Positions 22,601 through 37,194 of a stretch of DNA of 64,000 bases are shown here, one piece after another (position 1 is the first letter of the stretch; each line of letters starts with the position of its first letter). This DNA comes from Dicaeum eximium. Lineage: Eukaryota > Chordata > Aves > Passeriformes > Dicaeidae. The notes beneath the pieces were generated by a model. It saw only the letters and a program-made list of their open reading frames with translations, did not search any database and was not told the origin of the DNA. The translations under genes and the position numbers were made by a program. The DNA lies in the NCBI GenBank assembly GCA_013396995.1, contig VWZP01010576.1:434001-498000 (forward strand), given 5' to 3'.

Positions 22601-25600
22601 CAAATCTAGACTGGGTGATCTCTTATTAGGAACAAAAGATTTTGCATAACTAACAAAAGATTAAGTCCATTTAATATTGATGTTTTCTCAATTTGAAGAG
22701 GATGCACCAAAATAAATGAAGTAAATAAGGAGAGCTTATTCAAAGTTGTTCCTTTGAATTAGTATTTTCTTTTAGTAAGCAACTTATTTGTATAAAGATT
22801 TTCAATCAGTAAAGATAAAACATTCTGCTTTCCAGATTGGCACTAATGTTGGAAATGATCCCACATAAATAACATTTCCAATTGACAACACGGACAAAAG
22901 TAATCAGTACCCTATGTCTGTGTGCAGTACAAAGTGAACATTTCAATGCAATCAATAATCCCAAGGTAAAGAGATGATGGCTACACAGCAAGACTCAGTA
23001 GGATATAGATTTCAGGTTGCAAGTCAACAAAGATGTAATAACTCAGCCCAGCTGCAGCATATTCCTCAGACACTACTTAAAAGCTCATTCACCACCAAGG
23101 AATACTCTCAGGAGCAGATTAAACCACTGAAGGATGATTTTCTCCATGTGTCACAGGATAAATAACAGAAAATATCATCACTGGAGCCCAAGTCACGTGG
23201 ACTCTGAGCCACAGGAGCTGTATAAATGTGAGCAAGCAAAGTGACACATCTCTGCCCTGCCTGAGGCTCTGAGCACCAGAGCACTGAGGTCAGCTCCTCC
23301 CACCCAACAGTGATCTTCACTAAGCAGTGACCACACCAACATAAGTGCATCTATTATCCTCCTTATACACCCATCCCCAGTGAATAGCACCCAGAATATC
23401 AAGCAGCACCTGACACATAACTTGCATGTGAAATTCCACCAGTATCTGGAACCAAACTTTGTGAAGTGTTGGTCTGACATGTTTGATTTCACATAGTAAA
23501 ATTCCTTCAAGTTGTACTAAAAGCTTTGCCAAAATTTGTGAGAAGTTTCCAGAGCTCTATCACAATTGCAGGTATCACTACACAGGTACAAAGCTGTTGT
23601 ATTTAAGACTCTACAGGGCTGGTTGCTCCAGAACAGAGTAACTGTCCCTGAAGATATATGAAATCATTACTGCTGACTGAACACATTTAAGCCCAGTGGG
23701 TACTCAACAACACAATCCTAAGATAAAAAAATTTCCAGCATTTTTTGTATGCTGATCCTTTCCAGAGGGCTGGAGGAAAGAGGAAAGGGCTGGAGTCCTG
23801 GATGGTTTGTACAGCGCTGGTGAAATTGTTAACTGAGGTTTTCAGGGCAAAATTTTTTCAAACTCCACACACCTGCATGTTTTGTGTTCCATTTTCTCCC
23901 CAGGCCACATTTTCTGCAGCTGCTGCTGCTGTCTCAGAGCCATTGCAGACTCCATTCCCATCAGCTCTGACCAAAGTATCTGCCTAGACATGAATCCAAG
24001 GGCCTCAACTCCTCTTTTTGTGCCCTTACTAGATGTGGCAGGCCTGTGCACAGCACTCAGCCACTGTTCATGTCTGGAGCTTTGCTCTCTCTCCCCTTCT
24101 CTTCCCAAATCCTTTCCAATAATCTTTCCCTTCTCAAGATGAGCACAACTGGTAGGCATCCTTTAAACTGCACAGTTTGTGCTTCTGTACCTGCAAGCAA
24201 GAATTAGAATAGGTGATTTGTATAAGCAGCAAAAAAGATGACAAAAATGACAAAAAATATTTTTTATATAATTTTCCAGCCCATTACTGGGAAACCAGGA
24301 CTACTGCTAAGGCAAGAACAGACAACCTTCATTGTAGAGAAGTTTTATGGAACACACCAATTTGTACAGGTTTTTGTAATTTCCTTGCATTTATGAATTT
24401 AACAAAGAATCTATGCTAATAAATCAGTCACACATATAAGACTGGGTATAACAGCTTACAGCATGTGTCTTCTGATTGGTCACTGCATAAACTACATTAC
24501 AGATTTTTTAAAAATATTTTTCTCTTGTGTTTGAGGATGGCAGGCATGACATCTGCATTATCCAGATCATCTCAAGCAAAGAAATTGAAACAACTGGCAA
24601 CTACCACTGAAGCTGTAACAAGATGCACAGGTCCCTGTGGTCACTCAGAAACTTTTCAATGGAATATTTTCCACTAGGATCAAAAACTAAAAATCATTAA
24701 AACAGTTTATTAATTTGGATAAAATTCTGATGAAGACCAAGCAGATTTATATTGGAAAGTTACTTCATTTCCTCATAGCTCTGCAGCCATCATCCCAGCA
24801 TGCTGTGGAAACCTGGGAATAAAGAAGTCCCAAACTCACCACTAGCTAACTCACAAGCCAAGTCTTCAAGGCTCCCTGCCAGCTTGGTAAATCCCCAGGG
24901 AAACTGCCTTGAATTTACAGAAACTTTACTGTTTTTAAGTTTTCAGCTCCTCAGAAGCTTTATAGCAATAGGTAAGCCTGACTTCAGGACTCTCAGTCTT
25001 CAGGGTTTTAAGCCCTCCAGAAATCTGGTGAAAGTGTGTATACATTTATTAAAATAATTTATGTATTTGAAAAAGTAATTTTCAGCATTCCCATTCTGCA
25101 GAAAATTTCAATGCTTCTTGTTTTCATTACATTTGGAATAAGAAACTTCCAATTAAAAGATCTAAAAAATCAGACTTATTCTTTCCAGGGATTTATCTGT
25201 TGTCCAGAATAAAAGACAAGAGGTCACATCGCTCTAGTTCTTTATTCAGAAGGCAACAAACACGTGCAGATGGAAAGTCAAAGCTTCAGGTGCTGCTTAC
25301 TCATTCTGGCATGGCTGAACACTTCCTAGACCAGCAGGAGCTGTTTCACAGTGAGTCTGCTGGTCCCTGCACATCCCAGCCCAAGCACGTACAGGTTTCC
25401 CTGGGCTGTGTAACAGGTCTGCAAACAGCACAGCCATCAGCAGCAACTTACAGCCCACAGCCAGAACAAACCTGTTATGTGACAGCTTCAAGTTTCTTCT
25501 ATTCAAATATAATTAACATCAAAAAAGGCAAGAGTTTTATCATCTTTATTTCGAAACTGGAATAAGAGAGATTTTTAGTTTTTCTTTTATTGCATGACTG

Positions 25601-26389
25601 TCTTCTCCAAACCTTTGACAGTACATAAGCTTGAACTGGCACAGATTGTAGTGTGTATTCCCATGGATAAAACATTCCCCAGAAAGTGATTATAGAATCT
25701 CTATGAGCAAATCATAACCAAACAGTAAAGGTGGACTGAAGCAACCTTCACTCACATGCAAACTCATTTCAGACAATTGGGATTTCTGGATGAAAAACAA
25801 AGGGTATCTAGTCAATCACTTTTCTTTCATAAAATAAGAAGATGCACTTAAGTTATTAATCTTTATCCACTGCACTGCAATGAAACTGGGTATTTTTCAG
25901 TGGAAACTCAATTTCATGGAAAATTTAACTAATTGGAATATACCTGTCTCTTAGCATCTCAATACCTTGCAGACTGAACATGGAGTTTCACACCAGCCCA
26001 GCTATAGAGGAGTGCAGGCCTGGAACACGCCAGTCACTGCACATCCCAGAGCTCTGCAGAGGTCCCAGAGCCAGCACAAAACACTCCTCTGTTGGCTGCA
26101 GAGCCAGAGGAGTGGTAGCAGAGAGGCAATGCTGGGTCTCACCATCCCTGCACTAAGGTGCTGCTCCAGGGATCCAGACCTGGATCCAGACTTTCCATAA
26201 CACCCTGCAGCACACAGGTAACCCTGGGCTGGTAACAAACACCCAAGGGGAGACAAAGCACTTTACTCACAGTCCACTGATGTTTCTGCTATGTTTTATT
26301 GAACCAGACAGGATGTCACAAAGCCAAACACAGGAGAAAAGAGTTAACTTTGCAACTCTAGAACTGACTGCATGTTATTTAACCGTGGA
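19641..26389. other. Noncoding unique-looking DNA
   Basis: No gene is visible. A good splice-acceptor-like sequence ends near 23903 (pyrimidine tract then CCCCAG) but is followed by only about 28 open codons. GC content rises near 25960-26260 without any CpG cluster. Confidence 0.55.
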
Positions 26390-26470
26390 TTAACACAGGA
26401 TAAGGATTTATCCTGGGCCTAGTAATAGAGCAAAGAGCATCTGAGTTCAAATTCTAACATGCACATTGAC
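26390..26470 (+). repeat. Possible MIR-like SINE remnant
   Basis: A segment around 26425-26460 reads AGAGCAAAGAGCATCTGAGT and continues into TTCAAATTCTAAC. This recalls the tRNA-derived head and B box (GTTCAAATC) of ancient MIR SINEs. An 8-bp hairpin (26396-26403 with 26408-26415) lies just upstream. The match is short and could be coincidental. Confidence 0.22.
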
Positions 26471-28889
26471 TATCCTTCAGCACAGTCATCTTTCTTTGTG
26501 TTAACTCTTCTAATTTCATACATTAGGGCTTGCAAAAGAATCAATATTTATTGACCACTGCCTCATTTGCCTTCCAGTCTGTGCCATGGCCACACAAGCA
26601 TTACATACCTACCATAGACATTATACATATAAACTCATTGTATTGCCATAGGCCAGACTTGTATATCTCTGCTTTACCAAGCCATTAATTTATCAGGGTT
26701 GAGCACTACTCCAAAAACAGGATTCCAGAAGTGCTAAGATTCAGAAGATTATTCAAAAGCAAAATATGCCCAGACTTGCAGCACCCCATCTCATAGCTAG
26801 AGTTGTTTAAATGTGTTTTGTAGTTCTGTAGCCCAGATCTGACAGCTGAAAATTATTTCCTGTAGAGCAATTAGAAACTGTATATAATCAACTAATATAA
26901 TCCACTAATCTGCCTAAATTAGTGAGACCCTATGGGAAACTTCCTAGGCAGTGTGCAGCCTGATGTTGTAAATATGAACAGCTACATGGACTGACCTGCC
27001 ATCCAGGTTTGTTTGAGGAAATTACAGGCACAGAAACTACAGGTAGAAACTCTTCTTGATGGCCTCCTTTATGAGCCCTGCATTTTATGATGCCCTAAGT
27101 TCAACCTGAGCTGTCAGTTTAGAGCTTGTCCCATAAAGTACAGATCTGGCAGAGAAAAAATAGCCTGGAGCTGCTGAAGCAATAGTACCTGTTGTAGCTG
27201 TAACCTAGGGAATATCCAGGTAACACTATCACATCCCACACATTATGGAATCACCCAAACATCTGCTTCAGGCAAATATGCAGTGGTGTCAGGCTGGTCT
27301 GATGGCAAGTAAAACACTGAATTGGCACAGAGGAGTCAGTCTCCTCCTCACATGTAAGGGTGACATAGAGCACTGTCCCTGAGCTGAGAGGAGGCACCTG
27401 GCTCTGAGCAGCACCTGCTCCTCCCCTGGAGTGTGTCAGTGTGGAGTCCTCAGCCCTTGGACACAGAGCTCCAGCCCCCACCCCTGTGGGCTCCAAACCT
27501 CCCCACAAGCACCTTTCTCCCAGGTACACCCAGCCCCCACATATTTTCAAAAGTTTCGCTTCCAGTCAAGGGCTGGAATGTGTGCATGGTGCTGTGCTGG
27601 AGAATTGAGTCTTGCTCTGCAGAGATGTTAACATCCAGAGCTTGTGTACATAGGGAAGGGAGGTCAGAGTGAGTTGTGGGATGTTTTACCAGGGAAAAGG
27701 AGTCTGTGGAGTTAGAGTCTTCCCTCACTGTGAAGCAGATCCTCCTGGTTTCACAGTAAGAGAACTGCTAGACAGCCATAAAGCCCCTTCTTACCTCCCT
27801 GTACAAATAACAGCTGTGACACCTTTGAGGAAATCAGCTCCCTGGTATTTTGTCCTCAGAGCACCTGCACAGCTTAAAGGACCCAAGCACAGTATGGATA
27901 AAACACCAAGAATTCATACCTTGCTCAGTATCTCCCTGTCCTGCTTTAGGGCAAATTTGGGAGGAAACTTCCAAAGGCGTCCCTCTAGAAAAGCAGATTC
28001 AAGTGGCCCCTCTCCCTACTGGTTCAGGAAAAGATTCTGTTGAAGATAACTGGAAAAAAACTATTTATTTAACAAGCAAGGTATTCACAAGCATAAAAAA
28101 TGAATATTAAACAATAAAACCTCTTGCTGTTCTGAGGAGATGGCAAATTCAGAAAGTCCTTCTCGTGGGGGTAGCTCAGCTCGCTCAGTCTCTTCTCAGC
28201 CCCTCCCATGCTGGAAATGCCGAGTCCCAGCCCCGGTGGGTCACAGGTGTGGGCTCCCGGTGTTCTTTGGGGTTTTCAGTCCACAGCAGGTTTGAACAGC
28301 TCCAAGAAAAAGAAAAACCTCAGTCCAGGGAACTTCACTGGCTCAGCTAGCTAAAAAAAACTAACTACAAGCAAAGGAGGGCTCTCTCCTGCTGTCTGTC
28401 CGTGCTGCAGACAGCACAGCCCAGGAGAAGGAAAGCTGAAGCTCTTATCTCTGTGATTTTGAATACAGCCACCTCTGACATTCCACTGCTTCTCCTTCTC
28501 CCCCTGCCCTTCACTCTCAGATCTAGTTTTAAAGGTGCATAACTTCCTCCTGGGCTAAACAGATGAATGGGGATACAATTCAGCATCATAAAGTCACCCT
28601 AGGACACTCTCTTACACAGGTGAACCTTCAGGAGTACAATAAAGAAAAATAACCAAAAATTACTCAAAACACTTACAAACTACCAAACCAACTCTCTGCA
28701 CATTTACTTCAGTCCTATAAGGCACTTTTATTACTTGCTAGAAAATCCCACAACCTCAACTCACTGACTGCATGGGCTACTGTTTACAAGATTATCCAAA
28801 AAAATTTTAAAATCTCAACTTCCCCCAGCATTAGTTTAATACCACAATATAACCAGTGATTAGCTAAGAGGGGCAAAATAACTTAGTTC
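26471..28889. other. Noncoding unique-looking DNA
   Basis: No gene is visible. Moderately GC-rich sequence at 27340-27720 and 28160-28260 produces overlapping short frames on both strands. The start of the second stretch (GGGGGTAGCTCAGC) resembles a tRNA A box, but no cloverleaf or B box follows. Confidence 0.55.
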
Positions 28890-29130
28890 ATTGAGTAAAT
28901 TTGATTACCTTTGCCCCTTGCTGATGAATGTAAGTTATTTTAATAATTAAAAAGCTATTAGACTAGTGAAAATAATTTTGAACAGTAATCTCTCGATACA
29001 GTATTTCCACGTTTAAAGATCAGCTGGCAGAAGCATGACTGCTAATACAGGCTGCCTGAACATTTAAAACTGGAGATAATGATCAATTCCTCCACTATTC
29101 TTGTCTAATTAGAGAATTCTGCTTCAGTTG
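28890..29130. promoter_or_regulatory. Candidate conserved regulatory element (TAATTA sites)
   Basis: The stretch is complex, non-repetitive and AT-rich, with TAATTA cores at 28944-28949 and 29106-29111. Vertebrate developmental enhancers often look like this, but composition alone cannot show conservation. Confidence 0.2.
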
Positions 29131-32100
29131 AAATCCATTTAAGTGAGCAACATCCATCTATTGAAAAGAAAGATTAAGAATACATTAGGTCAGAGTAAGA
29201 ATCCTTATGATATGAGTAGGCAATTACAGAAGCCAACTCTGATTTTCCACTTCCACCTCTTTTATTGTATTTTCTTCTCTGTCAATACAAAATTGTGGCA
29301 AGAATTGAAATCAATAATAAGTCCCCTCCCCACTTTTTTTTAAACTGTCACAGTAGGAAAAAAAAAAAGAGAGATAGCTACTAAAAACAATGGTCTTGTG
29401 AGAAAGCACAAACACCTGCTCTCTAGAAAGGGTAAGGAAAGAACAAACATTAGCATTCCCTCTCTACAAAACTGGTAGCAGAATGTGCTGGAATGCTGTA
29501 CCCAAAGGAATTGCTGGTTCGCTGTAGTTTGAGGACAGCCAATTGGAAAACCATAAATTACGTCAAATTTTTTCATAAAACCATCTACACATACACTTTC
29601 ATGAATAAGAGCAAGTATCTAGTGTCCCAAAACCATCTTCTAAAGGCCATTATCTGATGGCTGAGCACTGAACAGTCTCAAAAATGAAGTAAAACATTAT
29701 TATCTCTAGCAAATTTGATGAAGTGAGCTTTTGCCTACTGCTCTGGGTAAGATTTGGTAAGAACAAAGGGCAGACAAGCCTGCCAGCACCACCAAAGAAG
29801 GAAAATGTTCAAAAGTTTGCCAGTATATTATCTAAAAATTGATAAATAAAGCCCCTAGGAAACAGTTATTGAAAAGTCAGCACTATGAAGCCTAAGGCTA
29901 CACTTTTACATCTCTGTAATTCCTTTACCTTCAAAACTAATCAAAAGCAGCATGGAATTTGTAAAATCTAACAATCCCACAGTGGTAAGAAACCATTTTC
30001 TATGAGACACAATTGCATCATTTTATCATCTGGCAGAAATACAACCCCACATGTGAATAATATTGGGCAAATACATGAAGTTTTCTTGTGCTTTCAAGAA
30101 TATGTTATTCTTTTTAGCTTGATGTATCAAAGAAAAACATTCTAAAAGTTCAGGGAATTTTGTGACTACTGATGGACTTTCACACATGCTGATAGTTAAG
30201 ACAGGGTCATGGTTATATTACTTGCAATGGCACAGCCTCTTAACAATTTTCCTTTCTTCCTTAATCAGGCATAGTTAACAAGAGCAAAGTAAAAGTTAGA
30301 ATTTCAGGTATTTGCAATGTTTCCTCAATAGCCTTTCATTTCTATTTGGGCTGAAACTTGATCTATTCTGAATAATGGAAACAATGTTCAAAGCATACAT
30401 CCCCCCCAGCATTACACTTAGTTAATGGTCCTTTACTTGTGATATTGTGATTTTTATACTCCATATGAAGGTCTCCTTTAGGTTAAAAAAAAAGAAAACG
30501 TGTCTTAACATTTGAAGCAAAGCCAAATAATGCTATACTGCTGGGCAATTTTCAAAGCCACATTAAAAGAGGATCATAAGAAAAAGAGGCATCCAGTACA
30601 AAAACACTACATGGCTCCTTCTCTGTGCTCCACAATTTTGTTAAGATACTCTTTTAATCCAGCCATTTACTGCAATAGGCTTTATAACATATATTAAATA
30701 TTATTGCCTCCTTTAACTGAGAGATGTGGTTTGGTGACTCTTGACCCTTCAGTTCTCCAGAAGCCATATTAGACTGTTACAAAAGTGTTAAGAATATTGT
30801 GAAAACCATTTTTTAAAAAGTCTATTTCCCTGATGGATAAGTCCTTTTCTGGATGGTGGACGGTTCAAGAGATTTCTGCACAATGTGATTGTCATGAGGG
30901 ACCTACACCACAAGGAGATTCTCTCTGACATTTCAGTGTCACCTCTGAAGATGTGCTCAAGCAAAGTCTTTCCCCAAACCACCACAGCTGGCACAAAACA
31001 AATCTCGGGACAGCCCTGCTGCAAGGACTCCAAAATAATGAAATGAGGAGATTTTGCAGGATGAAAAATCAAATATCTTGCTTATCCCATCTAAATTTGC
31101 CATAAAATACTTCACAAAGTCATTTTAAAATTATAAATAGAAGATGATCATTCAACTTTCCTGAAAATCATCATCCCTCTCTTCAAACAGTCAGTCAGCA
31201 TCAGCTGGTCTCTAGAAAATAATGTCTTTTCCATGTCCAGGGTCTATTTTTCAGATCACTTGGCTGGGTTAACTTGTATGTTCCCTCACATCCCTCCCAC
31301 TCATCCATCTCTGTTTCAGACACTACAGAGAGCAGATAAAAGCAACGTTTCCTCAAGCTTCAGGCAAAGCAGGAAAGGGAACTTGTGACTGCCACCCATT
31401 TGCTCAAGCCACGCAGCAGCTTCAGCACCTGGGCTGGCTCATGAACGTGTGAGACCTCCAGATGAGGGAAAGTTAATCCCTGGGCAGCACAGGAGCTGCA
31501 GACACAGCCCTGAGAGGGGAATGTTGGCCTCACCTGCACTGCATGGAGGGGCACCAAGGTACCCTCAGGGGGCACCCCCAGCCACAGCCCCACCCTGCCC
31601 TGCCTGGCCCAGGACTCCCTGCACCAGGCAGGGACAGGCAGCACACAGCCAGGGACAGCTTCTTGCTCTTCTGAACAAATTCCAGAGGAGGTTCCTGCCA
31701 GGACTGCACACACCAAGGCAGAGGCAGCACCACAAGTCTGTAAATGACTTTTACATTTGCTGCCCTGAAGTGAATTAGAGCTGGGTTTGCTCCTTAAACC
31801 CGAGGGTCAGACGGTCTAAAATCTTTATCCAGACACTGTGTTCCAGAGTCTGGGAGCTTCTAGGTTACCAAAATCCAGAATTTATTCCACTGGCTTCCCT
31901 GTGCCTGCATGCACGTGTGTGCCTATGTTTAATACACATATGAAATTTTAAATAGATTGCTTTTAACTAATCAAGTGGCATTTGTGCAATGTAAATATTT
32001 GCTTTGTTCCTTTAACACTCTTTCAATTACACAGAAAATTTCAGAGAAATAAAATTATATCAGGCTAAATATTAAAAGGTGGGGAGGGAAAAGAGTGAGA

Positions 32101-35100
32101 AACTAAGCTTCAATGGGAATTCTACACTTTTATTTCAGTTTGCATATTCCAAATGCTCACGTTTTGCTACACAGATGTCAAACCAGGAAGCAGGTAATAA
32201 AGCAGGTTTCTTTAAAATTTAAAAAAATACGTTTAAATGATCAAATTAAACCATATTCCAAGCATTGCAGAAATAACTGATATATTATTAGTTCTTCCCT
32301 CAATGTTATTGAACCATGTCTTTCCATTGTAGCAGGGGTCTTTCAGCTATGCAAGTCCTTGCCAAAAATAAAGAAAGGATGGCAGCATTCCCCATCTGCT
32401 GATGAGTCCAATCTAAGGGAAGACAAAACACTGATTCTATTTACCTCTGTTCCAATTATTGTCAGGCAATACAAACACTCATCATGACACACAGCCAGGT
32501 TTATTCATGTGCCCAGCAAGCCAGGCCAGGCATAATAAAGAGATTACACACTCCATTTGGAATACAGGCAACTTGGAATGACTTTTATTGAAACTTAAGC
32601 ATGGGAAATATTGGATAGTAGATTTAGGTATCACACAATCAGAAATATGTTTGGCTCAAAAACACAACACATGGCACCCTCAGAGAATGAGGGTGACTAT
32701 TATTACAGAACAACAAGCCTGCCTTTCTCTCCCTGCCAAAAGAAAAGCCTGGAATACCACAGAGCACATGGCACTTTAAACTTAGAGGAGAGAGCCTGGA
32801 AAGAGCTTTACAGAGTAGGAAGGAAAAGAAAATTAAAAGTACTGTAAATAATCTGTGCCCTTGAAAGACAGATCCTCATAAACCACCACCAGTCCCTGGA
32901 CTAGGGTCACCCTGGAAAAGGAAGGACTCTTAACAGCAAGGAATGGGACAGAAGGGGCAGCAGTAGGGCTCTGCCCAGTTCCTGGGTTTCTCCTGCTCTC
33001 CCTGGCACTAACATCTCTACCAGGCAGAGAGCAGGGATCCCACTCGAGCCAAAGAGGTTCTGGATGTGCTGGTGGCACGTGGTTCCACACTGACCAGCTC
33101 TGCCTCACCCTTTCCCTCTGCTACTCCATTTGTTTCCAGCTGTTGATTCTTTCTGCCATGCACTTTGGGCTGGACCTCTGCCTCCCCTGAGGCTGCACAG
33201 GTGACACACCAGGTGGCCCTGGCTCACAGGTAGGACCCCAAGGCACAGCCTCCCTAATAACTAAGGATATACAACTCACATTTGCTGTCACAGGCTTTCA
33301 CTTTTCAATGGTCGGCCATCTCAGAGAGTTGCAATTTAAACCAATCTAACCATTTTCTTGCATAGAATTCTTCTTGCCTTTTAGAAAATACTTTCAGGTG
33401 CACCAAGATGTTACTGCTTCTGTGTGAGGAAATGTTAGGTGAAGAAAAGACCTGCAAAATAAAGGCATTTGAGTTTTTCTGACCGAGACCAGCAAGAGCT
33501 CAAGCCTGTTTTGACATGATGGTAATTGGTGCCATGGACACAGGAACAAATGTGGGCAGGAAGCTCTCAGTCACTAAAGGAAATAAAGAGATTTCTGCTT
33601 GATGAGGTGCTGACTGACGAACTTTCACAGGAGCTTCACCTGGAGGAGGATGAGGTGCCTAGAAATCAGGGTCCAATCAAATGGATAAAAGATTGCCAGA
33701 ATACAGACAACTTCTGCTCCCATTCCACACAACATTCCTAACTTATGCTGCCTGCACTTTCCTCAGTACCATGTCAGCCTGTTCTTTTTACTTACAACCT
33801 CTGCACTGTGTCTGTAGATCAAGGTGTGCAACAACAACCTTTTTACAGCCAGCAGGTGAACCACAACTTTACTCTAAACAAATCCAAAACAAGATAGGTG
33901 AAGTGTCCAGACAGACTCAATCCACTAAATAAGTATTCCAATAAGGCAACAGGATCAGACTTCCAGAAAGATGCAGCTGTAACACAGCATAAGTCACTGG
34001 GAACTATACAGTGATTAAATTTTCTTACCCCAGCCAGAATGTGTTCAGCCTGAACTAAGACCACTCAAGGAATCTGACACCTTTTTATCAGCAATGGTTA
34101 AAGGAAGAGCAGTGTTTTCATCTGCAGGTTGAGCTGAGAGGCAGGGTGAGGTTTACAGCACGGCTTGGCTCTCTGTGACCACAGGAACATCCTTTCTCTT
34201 TTCCTTTCTCCTTTCATGTGCAGTCCCATCAAGATGGCAAATCACTGCAACAGCTTCTGACATATGAACACCAAAGCAGCTCTTTGCTGTGCTTCTCAGC
34301 TTGCTCCAGCAGCCAGGTGTGAGATGGTCTGAGCTGTGCAATATGTTTGCTGCAATAACTGAGGCACTATAATGATTTCAAAATTTAAAGTCTTTTTAAG
34401 ACAGAATGGAAAGGAAATTACAGCAGATATTACAAATAGGAAAAGGGTTGAAAGTCTGAATCTCTTTAAAATGCAGATTAAGGCTCTGTTGATAAGTCCA
34501 GCCAATTTGCTGTCTGGGAAAACCTTGTCCCACTTGGCCAGCTGAGACCCTGAATTGCCAGCAGGGCCAGTTTCTTGAAGGTGTGCCCAAAATCATGGAA
34601 CCCAAGACCTTGAACAGGGCACCAGCTATGCAGCCAGTCATTCACCTGCTCAGCTCACCTCCTTTTTCTCAAATCCTCTTCTCTAACTAGGAAGATGGAG
34701 TAGACCCTCATCTCCTGACCCCCTGTTCCAAGGGATATAAAGTCCCTCTTGATATTTCTAGAGCCACCTCTCTGCAGTGTCATCACCCCTACCCAAAAGA
34801 GTAGGAAGAGGCGACACAAAGACCCCAGAGGGACTGTCAGGTTCTGAGTCCCGTGGAAGTTTTGGTCTGGGCAGGTTTTCAGCTCTTGGAAGCCCATTCT
34901 GGGTGGAGGTGTCCACATGGGCACTGTACCCTGTGATCCTCCCTGTGGAACATGCCAAGCTCAGTGAGTATCATGGACAACTTAATTCAAAAATGTCATC
35001 CAAGGTGGAATTATGCATCATCAAGGTTTTTGTTTTATCAGTCATCATATTTGACCACACTCCTAGGCAAGTTGTGAGATCTTTGGGCTTCAGCTTTGTG

Positions 35101-37134
35101 CCCTCCAAAAAAAGAATAATACAACCATTAACACCAGCTCCAGCCAAGAGAAAACAGAACTCAGAGTCCCTTGGGCCCTAGCCCCGGGCACTTCTGTTTC
35201 AGCTGGAGAGTATTTACACTTCTCAAATGTGCACTGGAACCAAGCTGTGAAACATCCTGAAAAATCTGGTAGGCTAAAAAGCTCTAAGTTTGTAAAAGCA
35301 TGAATTTCACGCTAATTTCTGATTCTTGGGAATTATTCTTCCAAGCAGCAAAGTAATGACTGCTCCTGATTACAATTCAATCTAATAAAAACCCTGCAGA
35401 ATACCCACACATCCTTGGAACAGAAAAGGGAAATGCAGTTATTTGAAATTCTCCATTCATTCAGAGCACAATGCTGCTGAAACCTGGGCCTAAATGTCTC
35501 TCACCAGTGCTCACAAGCTGGTGTTGTAATTGATGCCAAAAATTCAGCAGCTTTATCATATGCATTTTTTCCTACTGACAAAGTGTTCCATGGAGCTATA
35601 TTTCAATTCTGATTCCATATGTCACTTCAATTTCTGATCAGAGCTTGAACATAAAAAAATTACAGCCCACCTCAATGGACTAATAAAAAAGGATCATTTC
35701 TTTTTACATATCAACATTTATTAGCCTCAATCATTTCAGAAATATAATCATTATAGTCCCTTTTACTAAGAACAGCTCCCCACACACACTCATCCCAGGG
35801 GCTCCTCTGTACAGATGTTCTTTTTCCTTTTATTTCTGAGGGTGCCATGTTGTTGCACAGAAAAATCAGCCATCATGAAGTATCAAGAGAAAAAGTAATT
35901 TTAAAAAGACAGGGGTTTTTTTTCTTATTCCCCATTACCCTTTTTTAAAAATATTACTGTTATTTCCTTCCATCTTCCCTAAATAAAAAGTCAAAGGCAG
36001 GAAAGGTTTCGAGTCAGAAGGAATGATTGGGATGATCATCCTGAACTCTGCATTTCCCAGGCCTTTTGCTTTCAGGAAGGGCTGATGAGTTTAACCAGAG
36101 CACAGCTCCCAGCTGGCTCAGCACATATTCCAGAAGCATACAAGGGCCTGGCTGGAAAACATCAGTACTTAGGTTAATCTTAGTTTTCAAAATCACTGTT
36201 CATATCTCTTTGGTTTATAGTCTTTCAAACCTTCCCAACAAAACCGATCGATCCTTCCTACTGAAAACCCCAGATAGATGCTCTTTTCAAAAATACTTCT
36301 ACAAATCCCATCAACACTGGAATAAAACCAGAAAAAACAAGGCAGCTTTATTGATTTACACATTAAAATAACATATGCTTTTTTGTGCATGGGCAGCCTC
36401 CCTTAAGTGAAAACTGAACTTCTGAGGATAATCTAATATCAAACCTTAAATTATTATCCATCAGTTCTCCTTCCCCCTTTTTTTTGACAGCCACAAAAAT
36501 TAGACATAATTTGCTTAATTAGTGTAGAATGAGGTAAAAATCCCACCCTGGACTGAAACATGTAGTGCAAACAATAACTGAGCTCCTTGCTAACTACAGG
36601 TCATTTAAGTCCAACCTGGAACCTGGGTGTGCCCGGATACAGAGCTGGAAAGTGAACACCTGTATGGTTTCTGCAACATGTAGAACTTTTAACTGAAAAT
36701 CTTCATCTTACTGAACACACTGGGACCAATTCTACTGCTGCCATTAAAACATTTTTTCATTCAAAATTCATGTCCTCGTCATTCAAGCCATCTCCGCTCA
36801 AAACAATCTTATCTCAGCAGAAACTGATCCAAGTATTGCATAAATCAGAACAGAAACAAAACAGGGTTTCCATTTTCCAAGGATAACTTTCCAACTTTAT
36901 GAGTCAAAGCAAAAATATTTCAGAATCACACTTAAGCTATATCTAAGTTTCCCTGCAGAACAAAGCTAAGATAACTTAATTGCAGAGTTCTGCTTCACAC
37001 ATTGCTGTTACCTCCAAAATTCACATCTTCTGCAGGAAGTATTTACTAAGTACATCATCCTATTACCTATGAATCTGGACTAAAGAGGATTGGAATAACC
37101 TCTATGTGCTATATACATGACTCGATCAGAAAAC
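29131..37134. other. Noncoding unique-looking DNA
   Basis: No gene or clear repeat is visible in these 8 kb. GC content rises around 31370-31740, 32900-33240 and 34500-34960. A 71-codon frame at 33526-33741 has an acidic helix-like middle but opens at a GTG and has no splice support. A 134-codon frame at 34777-35181 has no recognisable domain. Confidence 0.55.
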
Positions 37135-37185
37135 AATTCCATTCATCCATTCCATTCCATTGCATGGAATTCCATTCCATTCCTT
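37135..37185 (+). repeat. Degenerate ATTCC pentanucleotide repeat
   Basis: About eight ATTCC or near-ATTCC units surround a TTGCATGGAA interruption that makes the array partly self-complementary. It resembles the ATTCC simple repeat seen in many vertebrate genomes. Confidence 0.8.
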
Positions 37186-37194
37186 AAATCATTA

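Noticed and set aside
28165..28210. tRNA-like A box (GGGGGTAGCTCAGC)
   Set aside because: There is no B box, anticodon arm or acceptor stem complement at the right distance.
33526..33741. 71-codon acidic frame resembling a helical protein segment
   Set aside because: It opens at GTG with no acceptor, and the translation is not recognised. Chance is the simpler explanation.
34777..35181. 134-codon frame downstream of a TATAAA-like motif near 34735
   Set aside because: TATA-like words are common in AT-rich DNA. There is no CpG island, no recognisable protein and no LTR ends around it.
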